64,000 nucleotides of DNA, taken from Limonium bicolor (taxonomy: Eukaryota; Streptophyta; Magnoliopsida; Caryophyllales; Plumbaginaceae). Below the pieces are notes generated by a model. It was not told the origin of the DNA, searched no databases, and saw only the letters and a list, made by a program, of their open reading frames with translations. Below, in pieces: positions 11,253 to 22,371 of the stretch. Made by a program: the position numbers and the translations under genes. The stretch spans positions 86,608,300-86,672,299 of the forward strand of contig CM041777.1 of assembly GCA_023374045.1 (NCBI GenBank). Direction: 5' to 3'. Numbering within the stretch: the first letter of the stretch is position 1; every line of letters begins with the position of its first letter.

Positions 11253-11837
11253 ATTTCAATTCAACCCAATTCATTTCAGTTCAGTCCAATTCAACTAGAC
11301 TAAGCCATTCAATCCAATTCACACCAATTTATTTCGATTCAACTAATTCAATCCAGCTCAGCCCAATTCAATTCAACTCGAACTCAACTTGTAAATTCAA
11401 TTCAAACTCTAAAAAATAAAAATCATCTTTTAATTTTGTTTTAAATTCCAAAAATTTAAAAACACTTCTTCAAATAAATTTCCTATTAATTCTAAAATCA
11501 CTTCAAAAATTCTAAACAACCCCTTTTCTTCAATTCAAATCTCTTCAAGTTTTTTTTCAAACTCAAAGAAACCATATTGTGGAATTTTAAAGGAGAATCT
11601 CTTCTCACATTATAGAAAACTCTTGCAACACATGTAGAAAGTTCTTCTCACATAACATAAAGTCTTCTCCTAAAAACATTTCTTAAAATCAGTGTTTCTT
11701 CACCAAGAATTCTAAATAACTTCAAAAGTTTTTAAACTTAAAATAACCATTTTCGGGGGACATGAAATGTCTAACACCTTCAAAAATGTTTCCTTCCTAG
11801 TTCGACATCACTTGTCTTTTTTTTCAAATAAAAATCC

Positions 11838-11990
11838 AAGGCGGGACACTAGGGTAGTAACATCCCTTGTCGTAGTCTGGATTTCTTTAGGCGGGGCGTT
11901 AAGGTGACCAACTTCCCCTAATCACAGTCTAGATTTTAACGAGGCAGGGTGCTAGGGATGTATATGCCTTCCTAGTTGCAATAGGGATTT
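11838..11990. repeat. Imperfect tandem repeat, about 60 bp x 3
   Basis: Three related units begin AGGCGGGACACTAGGG (11838), AGGCGGGGCGTTAAGG (11889) and AGGCAGGGTGCTAGGG (11943), each followed by a CCTA(G/A)T...(A)GTCTGGATTT-type tail. They lie inside the probable LTR. Confidence 0.6.
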
Positions 11991-13535
11991 TCAGAATCAT
12001 TCAACTCTTTTCTACTCGATTTTAACATTTTCGGTTTTCAATGTTTTAAAACCGAGGAGTTAGAGATGTTATTAGGGTTTGACCGAGGGCATCTTATTCA
12101 TGGTGTTTCTCTCTAAACCCTAATTTTCAACATAAATATATTGCCCCATCTTTCAAGCTTCGGCACTTACCATTAATTAAGTGTCGTGTTCGAGAGGGTA
12201 CATGGGTGATCCTTCGAGATCATCCACCATTTTTGAACCAATACAAAATTTGATTTTGAAATAAAAGAGAGACATTTTTGACAATTAAGCAATTCAGCCT
12301 ATATCATCACTCCATTCCAAATCCCGGAATATTCCAAAAACCCCTACCACTTCAAACCTCTTGGGATTCCAACTCTAAAACTTAAATTTCCAACTTTTTA
12401 AAATCTCAAATCTTCCAAATTCCATTTGACTCGAATCATCTCCCAAAACTCCAGTTTCTCTCAAAACTCTGAATGTCTCACAGACCTGAGCTTCTCACAG
12501 ACTTGAACATCTCACAAATTCGAATGTCACAGCCCCATGCGTCTATCAGACTTAATCATTCTGAGATTTTAATGTCTCACAGACTTGAGCTTCTTACAGA
12601 CTCTAGCATCTCAAACCTAAAACTTCTCGAAACTCCAAACTCCTTTAAATCTTAAACACCTTAAAAAGCCTTCAAAACCCTAAAATCTTCAAAATCCCAA
12701 AGGTCTGTGAACTATGTAAGGTCTGATCTCAACAGGGAGTTGAGTACGTAGGTAGCCCATCTAGGGTGCGAACCCATTCCAAACAAAAAACCTTTTTCCC
12801 ACTCCAAGGTGGCATTCATGCCTCTCAAAGCACTCAAATCTCTTCTGACTCACATTAAAACCTTCATGTCCCTAGACTTCAGGTCTTCTTCATCCATTTA
12901 ACCCTCAAATCTTTCTTTGATCTTCTGTTCTACATCCAATCAATTCTGAACTTGTCAATCCTTTCATTTAGCCTAGCTTGGCAGAAAAGCTTGCCTCATC
13001 CACTCTCTTACTCTTTTATCGTCTTAATCCTATCCTTGTGGCCTTTTGAAGTGAACCTCTTTAATAAGGTTTTGAAAGAAGGTGATCCTAACAATTGGAG
13101 ACTGAGGTTTCCTCGGGCACCAATCTGAAGTTGTGGTCATTGCCACTTCCAAGGGGTGTAACCCAGTACAAACCCAACACAAAATCTCTACAAAATGACC
13201 AGATAAGTCCTATCCATAGACAATAATTTTTCAAAGTCAAATAATGGTTCCTAGAACCCTTACTCCTTTCCTTCATAGTATTGTTAGGTCAAACTAGGTG
13301 GCGACTCTAGTCGATTCCGTCCTTAGAGCATAAGTCCACATGGAGCCCATTGAGAGTGGGTGTAGTGCTCACTAGCATTCCCCTTAAGCTTTCTAGGAAA
13401 GACGGATGATAAAGTAGGTATTTGAGAGCTGCCAGAATAACAGGTTTTCACCCTTCACAGAATGACATTTTCTAGGGTCTAGGCTTCTTAGTTTGACCAT
13501 TTAGATAGACCCCCCTCATACCGCCCTCCATAGAA

Positions 13536-13552
13536 TGGCGACTCTGCTAGGG
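13536..13552 (+). other. Probable primer binding site of Tat-lineage element
   Basis: TGGCGACTCTGCTAGGG lies 5 bp after CTCCA, the likely LTR end. TGGCGACTC-starting sites are typical of Tat/Ogre-type Ty3 elements in plants. I did not verify the partner tRNA. Confidence 0.6.
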
Positions 13553-14563
13553 AAAACTTGAGTAAGTTTTTCTCATAAACTAACTCAAGGAAAACTGAAC
13601 TTTATTCAAGATTGTCAGGATTTCCCATTTTCTTTCAAAACCTTGAAGAGATTCATTCCAAGCCACTAGGATTATTCTACTCCACATTCAGAGTGTGTGC
13701 ATGATGAGGACAGTTAGGACTTGACAGATCCTTAACAAACATTACAATAATTGGGTTAATAATTAGCTCACAATTAGAAAGAGACACTTAAGAATGTAGG
13801 TTAATAAAGAACCAATTGGAATCACCACCTTCAACATAAAACAATTAGTAAATAGGGTTGTTTGTTTTTCTTTACTTTATTTACCGCATTCATATTATTG
13901 TTGCTTGTTGCGGGGTGAGGTGGTCACTGACCTACATCGTTACCGCTTTTATATTTACGGGTGCATAGGGTAGCTTAGGGCATGCATTCTTCTATATCAC
14001 CCTCTATATCCACGAGTCATGGGATCCCGATTGGTCCACGATTGATTCCCCATGAGTCGGGTCATTCATTGAATGATTATGCCCACGAAGCAAGACGGTC
14101 AATGACCTACGCCCTGAAGACTCATGATCCAAAATTATTCTCCATCTCCGAGTCAAAATCCAGCATATAGTAAGTCATGAGCCTTCAGTGTCCAGCTGCC
14201 TAATCCGGTGTCTAGGATGGGTTTATGGGTAGTCATCCCCCTTGTATGACGACTGTCCGACCACCCTTTGTCTTAACCTGAAGATTTCATGGAGTCAGTT
14301 CTCCATGTTCCTCTGCACCACAGGTGTCTTTATAGCCTAATGTCACACTACAAATTCATAGAGGATCCCGTATTTAACGGATACCCATACATGACAAAGC
14401 GTAATCAGTGAATAATTTGGACTTTGGACACACCTTATCGTGCAGACGAAGGGAGACCCGATCCCCTGCAATACTTCCTCGAGTTTCCCAAAAAGTGAAC
14501 GTGTTGTCAGATACTCACTGGCCGTGGTGTATATTTCCCTATCATGTCAGTGAAGTGACCATG
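13553..14563 (+). other. Untranslated leader of Tat-lineage element, interrupted
   Basis: About 1 kb downstream of the probable primer binding site without a supported reading frame, as expected for the leader upstream of gag in this lineage. It stops abruptly at 14563, where the LTR of element D begins (flank CCATG, 14559-14563). A continuation with gag may be the Tat-type gag at 48510, but the sequence between does not prove they were one element. Confidence 0.45.
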
Positions 14564-14604
14564 TGTAACACCCCGGTTTCTAGGATCCAAAACCACCACC
14601 TGTA

Positions 14605-14611
14605 TTATTAT

Positions 14612-14649
<38 letters not shown>

Positions 14650-14650
14650 T
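14605..14650. repeat. AT microsatellite
   Basis: A run of alternating TA, interrupted once, inside the LTR of element D. Confidence 0.9.
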
Positions 14651-15597
14651 TACATCAACATACATGTATTCATATATCATAATAAGAGTTTACATCAGCG
14701 GAAGTTTTACAAAATGCAACCGGGAGTTACCGCCACACCTGCTACCCACAGCAAGTGCACAGGCTAATCCCCACCACTACTCCTGCTGTCAAAAATTCTA
14801 TCGCCATACCTACAATCACTTTATACGATAAAAGTTCTACCACCAAGTTCCTTTCCATACACCATACAACCAACCCCTTCCATTCCTAACCCTATGTTAG
14901 CTCCAGGTACCTATTTTACAGCCAAAAGATGAAGGGGGACAAAAAGAGTTAACTACATCCCTCTTCCTAGTTTTCACCAACATATTCTACGAAACTATCA
15001 GCCCAATGTGTTACGGTTGAGTTACTCCCGTACTCCGCATGTCTAAAGCCCTCGGTGGTTTGGATCCACTCGCGTAGGTAACCCTAGTGACTCCTAGCGA
15101 CAGCTCCTTGTAGCAAGTATAGTAAGCACACACGTAAAGGGTATCATACATGGTATCTTCATACCATGTGATCTCCCCGAAGAAGTCCTCCTGCAACCAT
15201 AAATACATGTATACACCCAAAAGAGTTGCAAATAAAATCAGTGAAACTGAGTAACAAATACCACACCCTGTAAAATTCATTTTCTTTTGGAAACTCATTT
15301 AAACATTATTATTTACACACACAACAATTACAAGAGAGGATAATCATTAAAAATATATCACGCCAAGTTTACCTTCCTTGCTTCAATGCCATACCTGTGG
15401 GTCACATGTTTCAGAATAACAATATGGGATGACTCCCAATAAGAAAGTTCCACCACCACCACCTCACCATATTAAGTGTGCACCCCCTAAGGTTAACATA
15501 ACACTTAGAGTAGACTATCGGTCATTTCTTTTCATGGGACGGAAATGTAAAGAACCCGACTAATAAATCATGAAAGACTTAGTTTTAAGGATGGGCC

Positions 15598-15645
15598 AAC
15601 CATAGCCCAGGCTAACCATAGCCCAGGCTAACCATAGCCTTAAAT
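15598..15645. repeat. Short tandem repeat AACCATAGCCCAGGCT
   Basis: Three consecutive copies (the last partial) of a 16-bp unit inside the LTR of element D. Confidence 0.85.
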
Positions 15646-15829
15646 AATAACTCGCAATATCAATCCACCACTACATGAATCATCAGTCAATTATTCAGAA
15701 CAGTAACATATCAATAAAAAAACAATTTAACGCCAAGAAATCCTTAAGACCATACATAAATTTCAAGTGCAAATATAAAGGTTTCACATTACAGTTTTAG
15801 CCAAAATTATGACTAAAGGATGGAATAGG

Positions 15830-16172
15830 CACTAGTAGAATGTAGTTTTTTGGTAACAACAAAAAATCGTTACCAAAACTAAATTGTTACTAATTTGAGT
15901 TATTGTAACGACTTTTGTCGTTACATGTCGTTACACGTGATGGCGTAACTAAAGATCAATTTATTTATTGTAAGGACTTTTATTTGTTACTAAAAATTAT
16001 ATCGTTACTAAAAATATGATTTTGTAACTAATATATCGTTACTATAGTCTCAATTTTTTTAATCTTTAATACTATCTTTGGTAACAAAATACTTGTTACT
16101 AATAACAACTATGGTAACAATTTTAAATCGTTACCGGAACCTTTGTAACAAAAAATCTGATTTCTACTAGTG
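15830..16172. mobile_element. CACTA-type MITE
   Basis: Perfect terminal inverted repeats CACTAGTAGAA (15830-15840) and TTCTACTAGTG (16162-16172), flanked on both sides by AGG (15827-15829 and 16173-16175), the 3-bp duplication expected for CACTA elements. The 343-bp body has many copies of GGTAACAA / TCGTTACC-type subterminal motifs in both orientations and no reading frame. It is a non-autonomous element inserted in the LTR of element D. Confidence 0.92.
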
Positions 16173-17514
16173 AGGTGTGCATAAAGGTTACCTGGTTTCT
16201 TGCTGCCATTTTTTTTTTGATAATTTTCTTTAAGATTTATTCTGATTAAAGACCTTCCCTTCCGTTACCAAATCTTCCAGCACCTAGATTTGTTTCTTCT
16301 CCTTGATCCCTTGCGCTTGACAACCTTAATCGACAAACCTTGCTCACGGTTTGCACTCCTCAACTCACTACTTACCCACTTCTGATCTAAATATAACCTT
16401 GGGCTTACGTAGAATATAGATTTGAGTATGGAATCAGGTAAGTGGCTGGTATTAATATGATTCAGCAAGAGAGTTATTATCTTGCATGAGTACACAAGGA
16501 ATACATGGGTGCTTAATTCCTATCGGTTACTTTTTGTTGGCTAGATTATATGAGGCCACCTAACCCATGAATAAGCAAAGGAGGGCGGTAATATGAGCTG
16601 TTTAAACAGAGGTAATGATTAGGTAGGACAAAGTTACATGCAACCGTAGTAATATGTAGTCGGTTGCAATTATTTTACTTTATCAAATTAGACTAACCTT
16701 ATCACCAAGACAAGGAGGTCGACCACTTTTATTAATAAACTGAGGTTTAATAATAATAGTGGATAAGACAAAATAGCTAAGTAATGTATATACATGATCG
16801 GTTTATCAGTGTACTGAACTAACAAATTACTAGCGATAATGATGGGCTGAAAGCATGAATAGATGACGATAGTTATAAGGCTGTGTTTGGCCTGATTTTA
16901 GCTGGAAAATAATGGTTACTTATGGATGAAGAAAGGCTTATTTGTTGCTGTTCACATTAAGGTATAAACTAGGTAATGATAACAAGAGAATAAACTAGCT
17001 AACTATGTACATTTACAACCGGTAATATAAGCTTAACATGTCACTGTAACAATGACACATTTTAACATTGATTTTATTATCCTCCCTTAAAACTTGTATG
17101 ATCCGACAATGATACATTATATTAATTAGCTAATATAAATTCCAAGCACCCACATATTAAATAACAAAGAAGATATATTTTGTTACAATGTTATCGCAAT
17201 TGCTAAATATGGGTCAGCTATATTTATTTGCTGTCTAATGGATTATAAATGATAGCAAACAACAAAATAAATCGGCTATACAAGGTGGTTAAGCAAGAGA
17301 GGCGGCATTCTCTTAACTGGCTAAGATTATCTTATCATGGTATAAGTGCATGAAGACAAAATGGAAAATTATAGCAATGATGAATACGATAACTTTGGCT
17401 GAGTATGGCGGTGTGTCTAGCCTAATTCGGCTAGGACTTAACTAAGAAATAATGATTACCTCTAGCTGGTAACATTAAGGTTGTGCTTGTAATCATTATA
17501 TAAAACAAAAATTA

Positions 17515-17631
17515 CCAATTGTAACATATGAAACCGGTAATGTACTGAAGTGTATACATATACCGATTGTAACATATGAAACCAGTAATGTACCGAAGTG
17601 TATACATATAATCTGATCGGCTAATACTGAA

Positions 17632-17640
<9 letters not shown>
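17515..17640. repeat. Tandem duplication in LTR D, about 58 bp
   Basis: Two and a half copies of a unit beginning CCGATTGTAACATATGAAACC and ending GAAGTGTATACATATA. A second duplicated unit (ATCATGTCATTGTAACAATGACA) follows at 17825-17910, with an earlier relative near 17038. Confidence 0.75.

Positions 17641-17671
<31 letters not shown>
17636..17671. repeat. AT microsatellite
   Basis: Uninterrupted TA run inside the LTR of element D. Confidence 0.9.
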
Positions 17672-17674
<3 letters not shown>

Positions 17675-18055
17675 CTGCTATATAAAATTAGGAAAACTAC
17701 TACTATAAATAAGCATGTAATTCGGCTATATATACATATGCTGGAAGGTATTAGTACGAGATAAACGATGATAACAAAAGAACAGCCCAGTTTACCATAT
17801 ACACTTACAGTCGGTAATATAAAATTTATCATGTCATTGTAACAATGACACATTTTAACATTACCGTCGGTAATAAATTTATCATGTCATTGTAACAATG
17901 ACATATTTTGACATTAATTTTTGTCTCCCCTAAAATTATATAAGCCCAAAAAATAATACATTGTATTAACTAATACCATGTTCAAGCAAACACATACACA
18001 TATAAAATAAATAAGGAAAGTATATTTTGTAGCCAGGATTTCCTAGGGTGTTTCA

Positions 18056-18068
18056 TTCTCCCCTCCTT
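18056..18068 (-). other. Polypurine tract of element D
   Basis: On the minus strand AAGGAGGGGAGAA directly precedes the LTR start TGAAACACCC. It primes plus-strand DNA synthesis. Confidence 0.8.
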
Positions 18069-18389
18069 AAATAAAGTTTTGTCCCCGAAGCTATTCAATC
18101 ATAAGTGATTCAGCAACATCACAAAAGATCTCAAGCCAGCCAATGTTTACTACATTCTACACATAATTGTTTAAGAAATTTCACACCACATAATTGTTTA
18201 AGAAGTTTCACATAAAATAATGGTTCTCGTAGAGCAATAACTTATTTTAAAACACACATCCAGTGTTTTTAAGCATAACAAACACATATTATCAAGCAAT
18301 CATATAGCAATTCCAATGACTATCCCAATTTTGCCTCAAGCTCTCCTCTACTTAAAAAAAAGTTTCTCCTGAAACTTTAACTACTAACC

Positions 18390-19690
18390 TTAACGAAAGA
18401 GTTCTGGGTGCTTAGTTCTTATCTTGCTTTCGAGCTCCCATGTAGCTTCTTGTATTCCATGATGAGTCCATAGAACCTTGACTAAAGCCATAGATTTGCC
18501 TCTGGTTTCTCTTGTTTTATGATCTAAAATCTTAATTGGTCGCTCTTCATAAGTAAGATTTGGTTCAATTCCCACCTCTTCTGGTTGCAACACATGTGTT
18601 TCATCCAAAACATACTGTTTTCAGTTGTGATGCATGGAAGACGTTATGTACTTTATCCAACTCCATTGGTAGGGCTAGTCGGTATGCCAATTTCCCCACT
18701 CTTTCCAGAATATCATAAGGACCAATGAATGTAGGTGCAAGTTTCCCTTTCCTTCCAAATCGCACCACACCTTTAATTGGTGTTACCTTTAAAAACACCT
18801 TATCTCCCACACTAAACTCAAGTGGTCTTCTATGCGAATCTGCATACAACTTTTGTCTGTCTTGAGTAGCTTTCAACCTCTGTTGAATATTTTTAACTTG
18901 TTGTGTCATTTCTTCTGTTAATTCTGGTCCTATCATAATTGCCTCTCCTGAATCATCCCAGCATAACGGAGTTCGGCACTTCTTTCCATATAATGCTTCA
19001 TTTGGTGCCATGTGAATACTTGAATGATAATTGTTATTGTAAGAAAATTCAATTAAGTGTAAATTATCAAGCCAAGATCCCTGATAATCCATCGCACAGG
19101 CTCTTAACATGTCTTCTAAAGTTTGTATAGTCCGCTTAGTCTGCCCATCCGTTTGAGGATGATATGCAGTACTAAGATTTAACTTCGTTCCCATAACATT
19201 CTGAAACTGTTGCCAAAATCGTGAAGTAAATCTGGGATCTCTGTCAGAAATAATGTCCATAGGAACACCATGATATTTAACCACAAATTTGACATAAGCA
19301 TCAACAAGTTGCTCCATCGACCACGTGCCTTTCATAGGAATTAATCTAGTAGTCTTGGTCAGTCGATCTACTATTACCCAAATTTGGTCTATCCCTCCTT
19401 TAGTTGGTGGTAATCCAACTATAAAATCCATGGATACTGAATCCCATTTCCACCTGGGTATATCCAAAGGTTGCATCATACCTCCAACTTTCTGACGTTC
19501 AAATTTCACCTTTTGACATGTTAAACACTTGGATACATGCTCTACTATCTCCTTTTTCATATTTGGCCACCAAAAGTATTTCTTCATGTCCTTATACAAT
19601 TTATCTCCTCCAGGATGCATCGAATAATTGGAGTTATGAGCATCCTTCATTAATCTTTCCTTGAGATCCCCACAAGTACCTGGTACACAC
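18390..19690 (-). pseudogene. Element D integrase and chromodomain (broken)
   Basis: The N-terminal H-H-C-C zinc finger (HPGGDK...CLTCQKVKF), then the catalytic core with Asp in SMDFIVG and Asp in SDRDPRF. The third catalytic acidic residue is lost: the motif reads GQTKRTIQ where this family has GQ(S/T)ER, a GAG to AAG change. A frameshift near 18601-18610 separates the core and C-terminal domain from the chromodomain, which ends in a TYEERPIKIL...VKVLW...ATWE pattern. Chromodomains of this type are thought to steer integration to marked chromatin. An upstream frameshift near 19650-19700 disconnects it from RNase H. Confidence 0.9.
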
Positions 19691-19896
19691 CATCTTCCCC
19701 GAAATCTTAAACTTCCATCTTCATGAATTTTAAAGTCTGGAGCTTCTCCATTTTCTACCTTCTCCTTTATTTTTTTAACTTTCCATCTTCTTGTTGACAG
19801 TCTAAAATCTCTGCGTATACATCAAGGAATGCCTACATACTTGCACAAGTTTCCTTCTTAACTTCTCCAAGTGTCACTACCTCAAGATTCAATTTC

Positions 19897-20445
19897 CTAA
19901 AATTCCACTAGCTGGTCCTGTAATATCCATTTTGCTTCACCTTCATGATTCCTTTTCCGGCTTAAGGCATCTGCCACCACATTGGCTTTGCCTTCGTGAT
20001 ACAAAATTTCCAGATCATAATCCTTAATAAGTTCTAACCACCTCCTTTGTCTCATATTAAGCTCCTTCTGAGTGAAAATATATTTTAAGCTCTTGTGATC
20101 TGTATAGATCTTACATGAGGTGCTGTATAGGTAATGTCTCCAAATCTTCAATGCAAATACCACTGCAGCAAGTTCTAAATCATGCGTCGGATATCTCGTC
20201 TCATATTCCTTTAGTTGTCTTGATGCATAAGCTATTACTTTACCATTTTGCATTAAGACACATCCTAAGCAGTACTTGGATGCATCACTGTACACCTCAA
20301 AGCCTTCTGTACCACAAGGTAATGCAAGAACCGGAGCTGTAGTTAATTTTTCCTTCAAAATTTGGAAAGCTTCCTCGCACTTATCATCCCACTTATATGG
20401 TACTTCTTTCTTCATCAAGTTTGTAAGTGGTTTCGCAATGTTGAA
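19897..20445 (-). pseudogene. Element D RNase H
   Basis: RT-type RNase H: FEVYSDAS (first Asp), [17 protein letters not shown] (Glu), [11 protein letters not shown] (Asp), and the C-terminal VVADALSRK of Ty3 elements. It is separated from the RT by a frameshift near 20415-20445 where the expected linker is disrupted, and from integrase by a frameshift about 19700-19900. Confidence 0.9.
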
Positions 20446-21164
20446 AAATCTTGAACAAATTTCCTGTAGTATCCTGCTAATCCAAGGAAACTTCGAACTT
20501 CTCTAACATTCGTTGGTCTAGGCCAATCTTTAACTGCCTGAATTTTTACAGGATCCATGCAGATTCTATCTCCTGTTACCACATGACCAAGAAACGATAC
20601 TTCCTTAAGCCAAAACTCACACTTTGATAACTTGACATACAATTCCTTTTCTCCCAGAACCTGAAGAACTTGGCGTAGATGATCTGCATGCTCCTCATCA
20701 CTCTTTGAGTATACCAATATATCATCAATGAATACTATGACAAATTTGTCGAGAAATGGATTAAAAACTCGATTCATCAAATCCATAAAGATTGCTGGAG
20801 CATTGGTTAATCCAAATGGCATGACTACAAATTCGTAATGCCCATACCTTGTACGAAAAGTTGTCTTGGATATGTCTTTCTCTGCTACCTTCAACTAGTG
20901 ATAGCCTGGTCTCAAATCAATCTTTGAAAATACCTTATCTCCTTGAAGTTGATCAAATAAATCATCGATTCTAGGCAAGGGATACTTATTCTTAATAGTA
21001 ACATTATTTAATTCTCGGTAGTCAATGCATAACCGCATGCTTCCATCTTTTTTCCTGACAAACCAAACAGGAGCTCCCCATGGTGATGCGCTTGGACGGA
21101 TATAACCTTTCCTTAGCAATTTTTCTAACTGATTCTTTAATTCTTCCATCTCGTTTGGTGCCAT
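20415..21164 (-). pseudogene. Element D reverse transcriptase
   Basis: Two in-register pieces, divided by a TAG at 20895-20897 just after DLRPGYH, where a Gln codon is usual. The first piece has [18 protein letters not shown] and CIDYRELN; the second has [20 protein letters not shown] and the catalytic [10 protein letters not shown]. The frame ends prematurely near 20415 by frameshift. Upstream it is interrupted between the protease and 21164. Confidence 0.92.
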
Positions 21165-21268
21165 CCTTTAAGGATGCTTAGATATTGGAGTTGTTCCTGG
21201 TACCAAATCTATAGTAAATTCAATCTCACGGTCTGGTGGTAGACTTGGAATCTCATCCGGGAATACAT

Positions 21269-21730
21269 CTAGAAACTCCGCATAACAGCCACATCTTCAA
21301 TTGCTGGGGTTGCCTCTTTATCTTGCCCGGAATTCTCTTCTTGAATGTAGCATATAAAAACTTGATCTTCAGGCTGGAGATCTTTCCACATCTTCAAAGC
21401 AAATACTACCTTTTTGTTTTGGGTTCTATCCCTAATGTATGACACCCTTTTTCCTTTCTTTCCTTGTAAACTTATTTTCTGTTTCTCACAGTTTATACGT
21501 TCTTTATTCCTACTTAACCAATCCATCCCTAGGATTATGTCAAAATCTCCTAGGTCGAATTCTATCAGATCCATCTCGAATACATTGCCTTTAATACATA
21601 TCTTTACACCTTCAACCTTTTTAGTACATCCTACTACTTTCCCCGTGGGTGTAGAAATAGAGATGCTAACATCTATATTAGGTACAACTCCTACCCTTTT
21701 CAAAAACGCAGAAGATATGAAAGAACATGA
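21269..21730 (-). pseudogene. Element D protease region
   Basis: The retropepsin motif reads FD-stop-GASCSFIS: the active-site Ser codon of DSG is TAG (21737-21739), inactivating the protease and ending the gag frame. Downstream, FDIILGMDWLSRNK matches the conserved second half of Ty3 proteases. The open frame ends near 21269 by a shift before the RT. Confidence 0.88.
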
Positions 21731-21736
21731 TGCACC

Positions 21737-22371
21737 CTAATCAAATAACACCTTAGCATGAGTTCCAAGAATCAGAAACATACCTGATATAGTGTTTCCT
21801 TCCTGCTCAGCTTCAGCCTCAGCCTTGGTTATCACGTTGATGTGTCCTTGCGTCTTATAACCTCCTCCTAGTGCACCTCCACCCATATACTGAGGTTGTT
21901 TCCCTTGCCCACTAAATTGATTTCTTGGGCCGCTATTATTATTTCGCTGACCACCCTGGCTGACTTGTTGAGCTCCACCCTGATTACTACTACCAGGCCT
22001 GTTGTTATAATTTTGACGAGAAGTAAATCTAGCAGCTTGGTTACTGCCTTCGTTATTACCGCCACCCTCCTCAATCCTAACTTTACATTCATAAGCTCGA
22101 TGTCCCATCCTTCCACATTTAAAGCATCGCACCTGCCTACCTTGACAATCCACTCCAGGATGATTTTGCTCACAAATTTTACAATAAAAGTACCTTGCCC
22201 TCCTACCCTGATTGGCCGTCGAGCTCTGCCCTTGGTACATAGGTCTACTTGGTTTTGCCTCCATATTAATCTTCTTATCCAAATTTCCAGTCTTATTTGA
22301 TTCCCATCTCCTTTTCTGTCCTGATTGTACTGCTATACTCCTCTGTTGTACACGATATAGGTTAGCAGCCT
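21737..22371 (-). pseudogene. Element D gag C-terminus with CCHC zinc knuckle
   Basis: The frame is open from the junction at 22371 down to the stop in the protease active site. It contains CKICEQNHPGVDC then an intact knuckle CFKCGRMGHRAYEC, a Gly/Asn/Gln-rich linker, and VITKAEAEAEQ...GNTISG leading straight into protease. The N-terminal capsid part is absent because element A LTR sequence begins at 22372. The zinc knuckle binds element RNA during packaging. Confidence 0.88.

Larger units (their letters stand above)
10900..13530 (+). mobile_element. Probable 5' LTR of a Tat-lineage Ty3 element
   Basis: The right edge is set by the primer-binding-like site at 13536. The stretch at 12700-12775 (AACTATGTAAGGTCTGATCTC...GAGTACGTAGGTAGCCC) resembles a block I recognise from LTRs of Tat/Ogre-type plant elements, and AGGTGGCGACTCTAG lies at 13297. 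The sequence is rich in internal short tandem repeats. The left edge is not resolved; 10900 is only where the composition changes. No matching 3' LTR is evident in the window. Confidence 0.5.
14564..18055 (-). mobile_element. 3' LTR of Tekay element D
   Basis: Starts TGTAACACCCCGGTTTCTAGGATCC and ends GGATTTCCTAGGGTGTTTCA, imperfect inverted ends, so on the minus strand it reads TGAAACACCC...GGGTGTTACA. The internal edge is confirmed by the purine tract just inside (18056-18068 on the plus strand as pyrimidines). At 3492 bp it is long. It carries a CACTA-type MITE, two AT microsatellites and several tandem duplications. No coding sequence supported. Confidence 0.85.
18056..22371 (-). mobile_element. 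Tekay (chromovirus) Ty3 element D, internal region
   Basis: Minus-strand order gag zinc knuckle, protease, RT, RNase H, integrase, chromodomain, then the polypurine tract and LTR. RT precedes integrase (Ty3 order), and the integrase ends in a chromodomain, as in the Tekay/Del clade. At least five lesions break it. The gag frame is still open at 22371, where LTR sequence of element A begins, so the 5' part of gag and the 5' LTR are missing. Unlike element A, its gag-protease region is continuous, without introns or AlkB. Confidence 0.9.

Noticed and set aside
11118..11419. Ser/Phe/Pro-rich and Asn/Ser-rich open frames
   Set aside because: They arise from tandem nucleotide repeats and overlap in two frames with equal plausibility.
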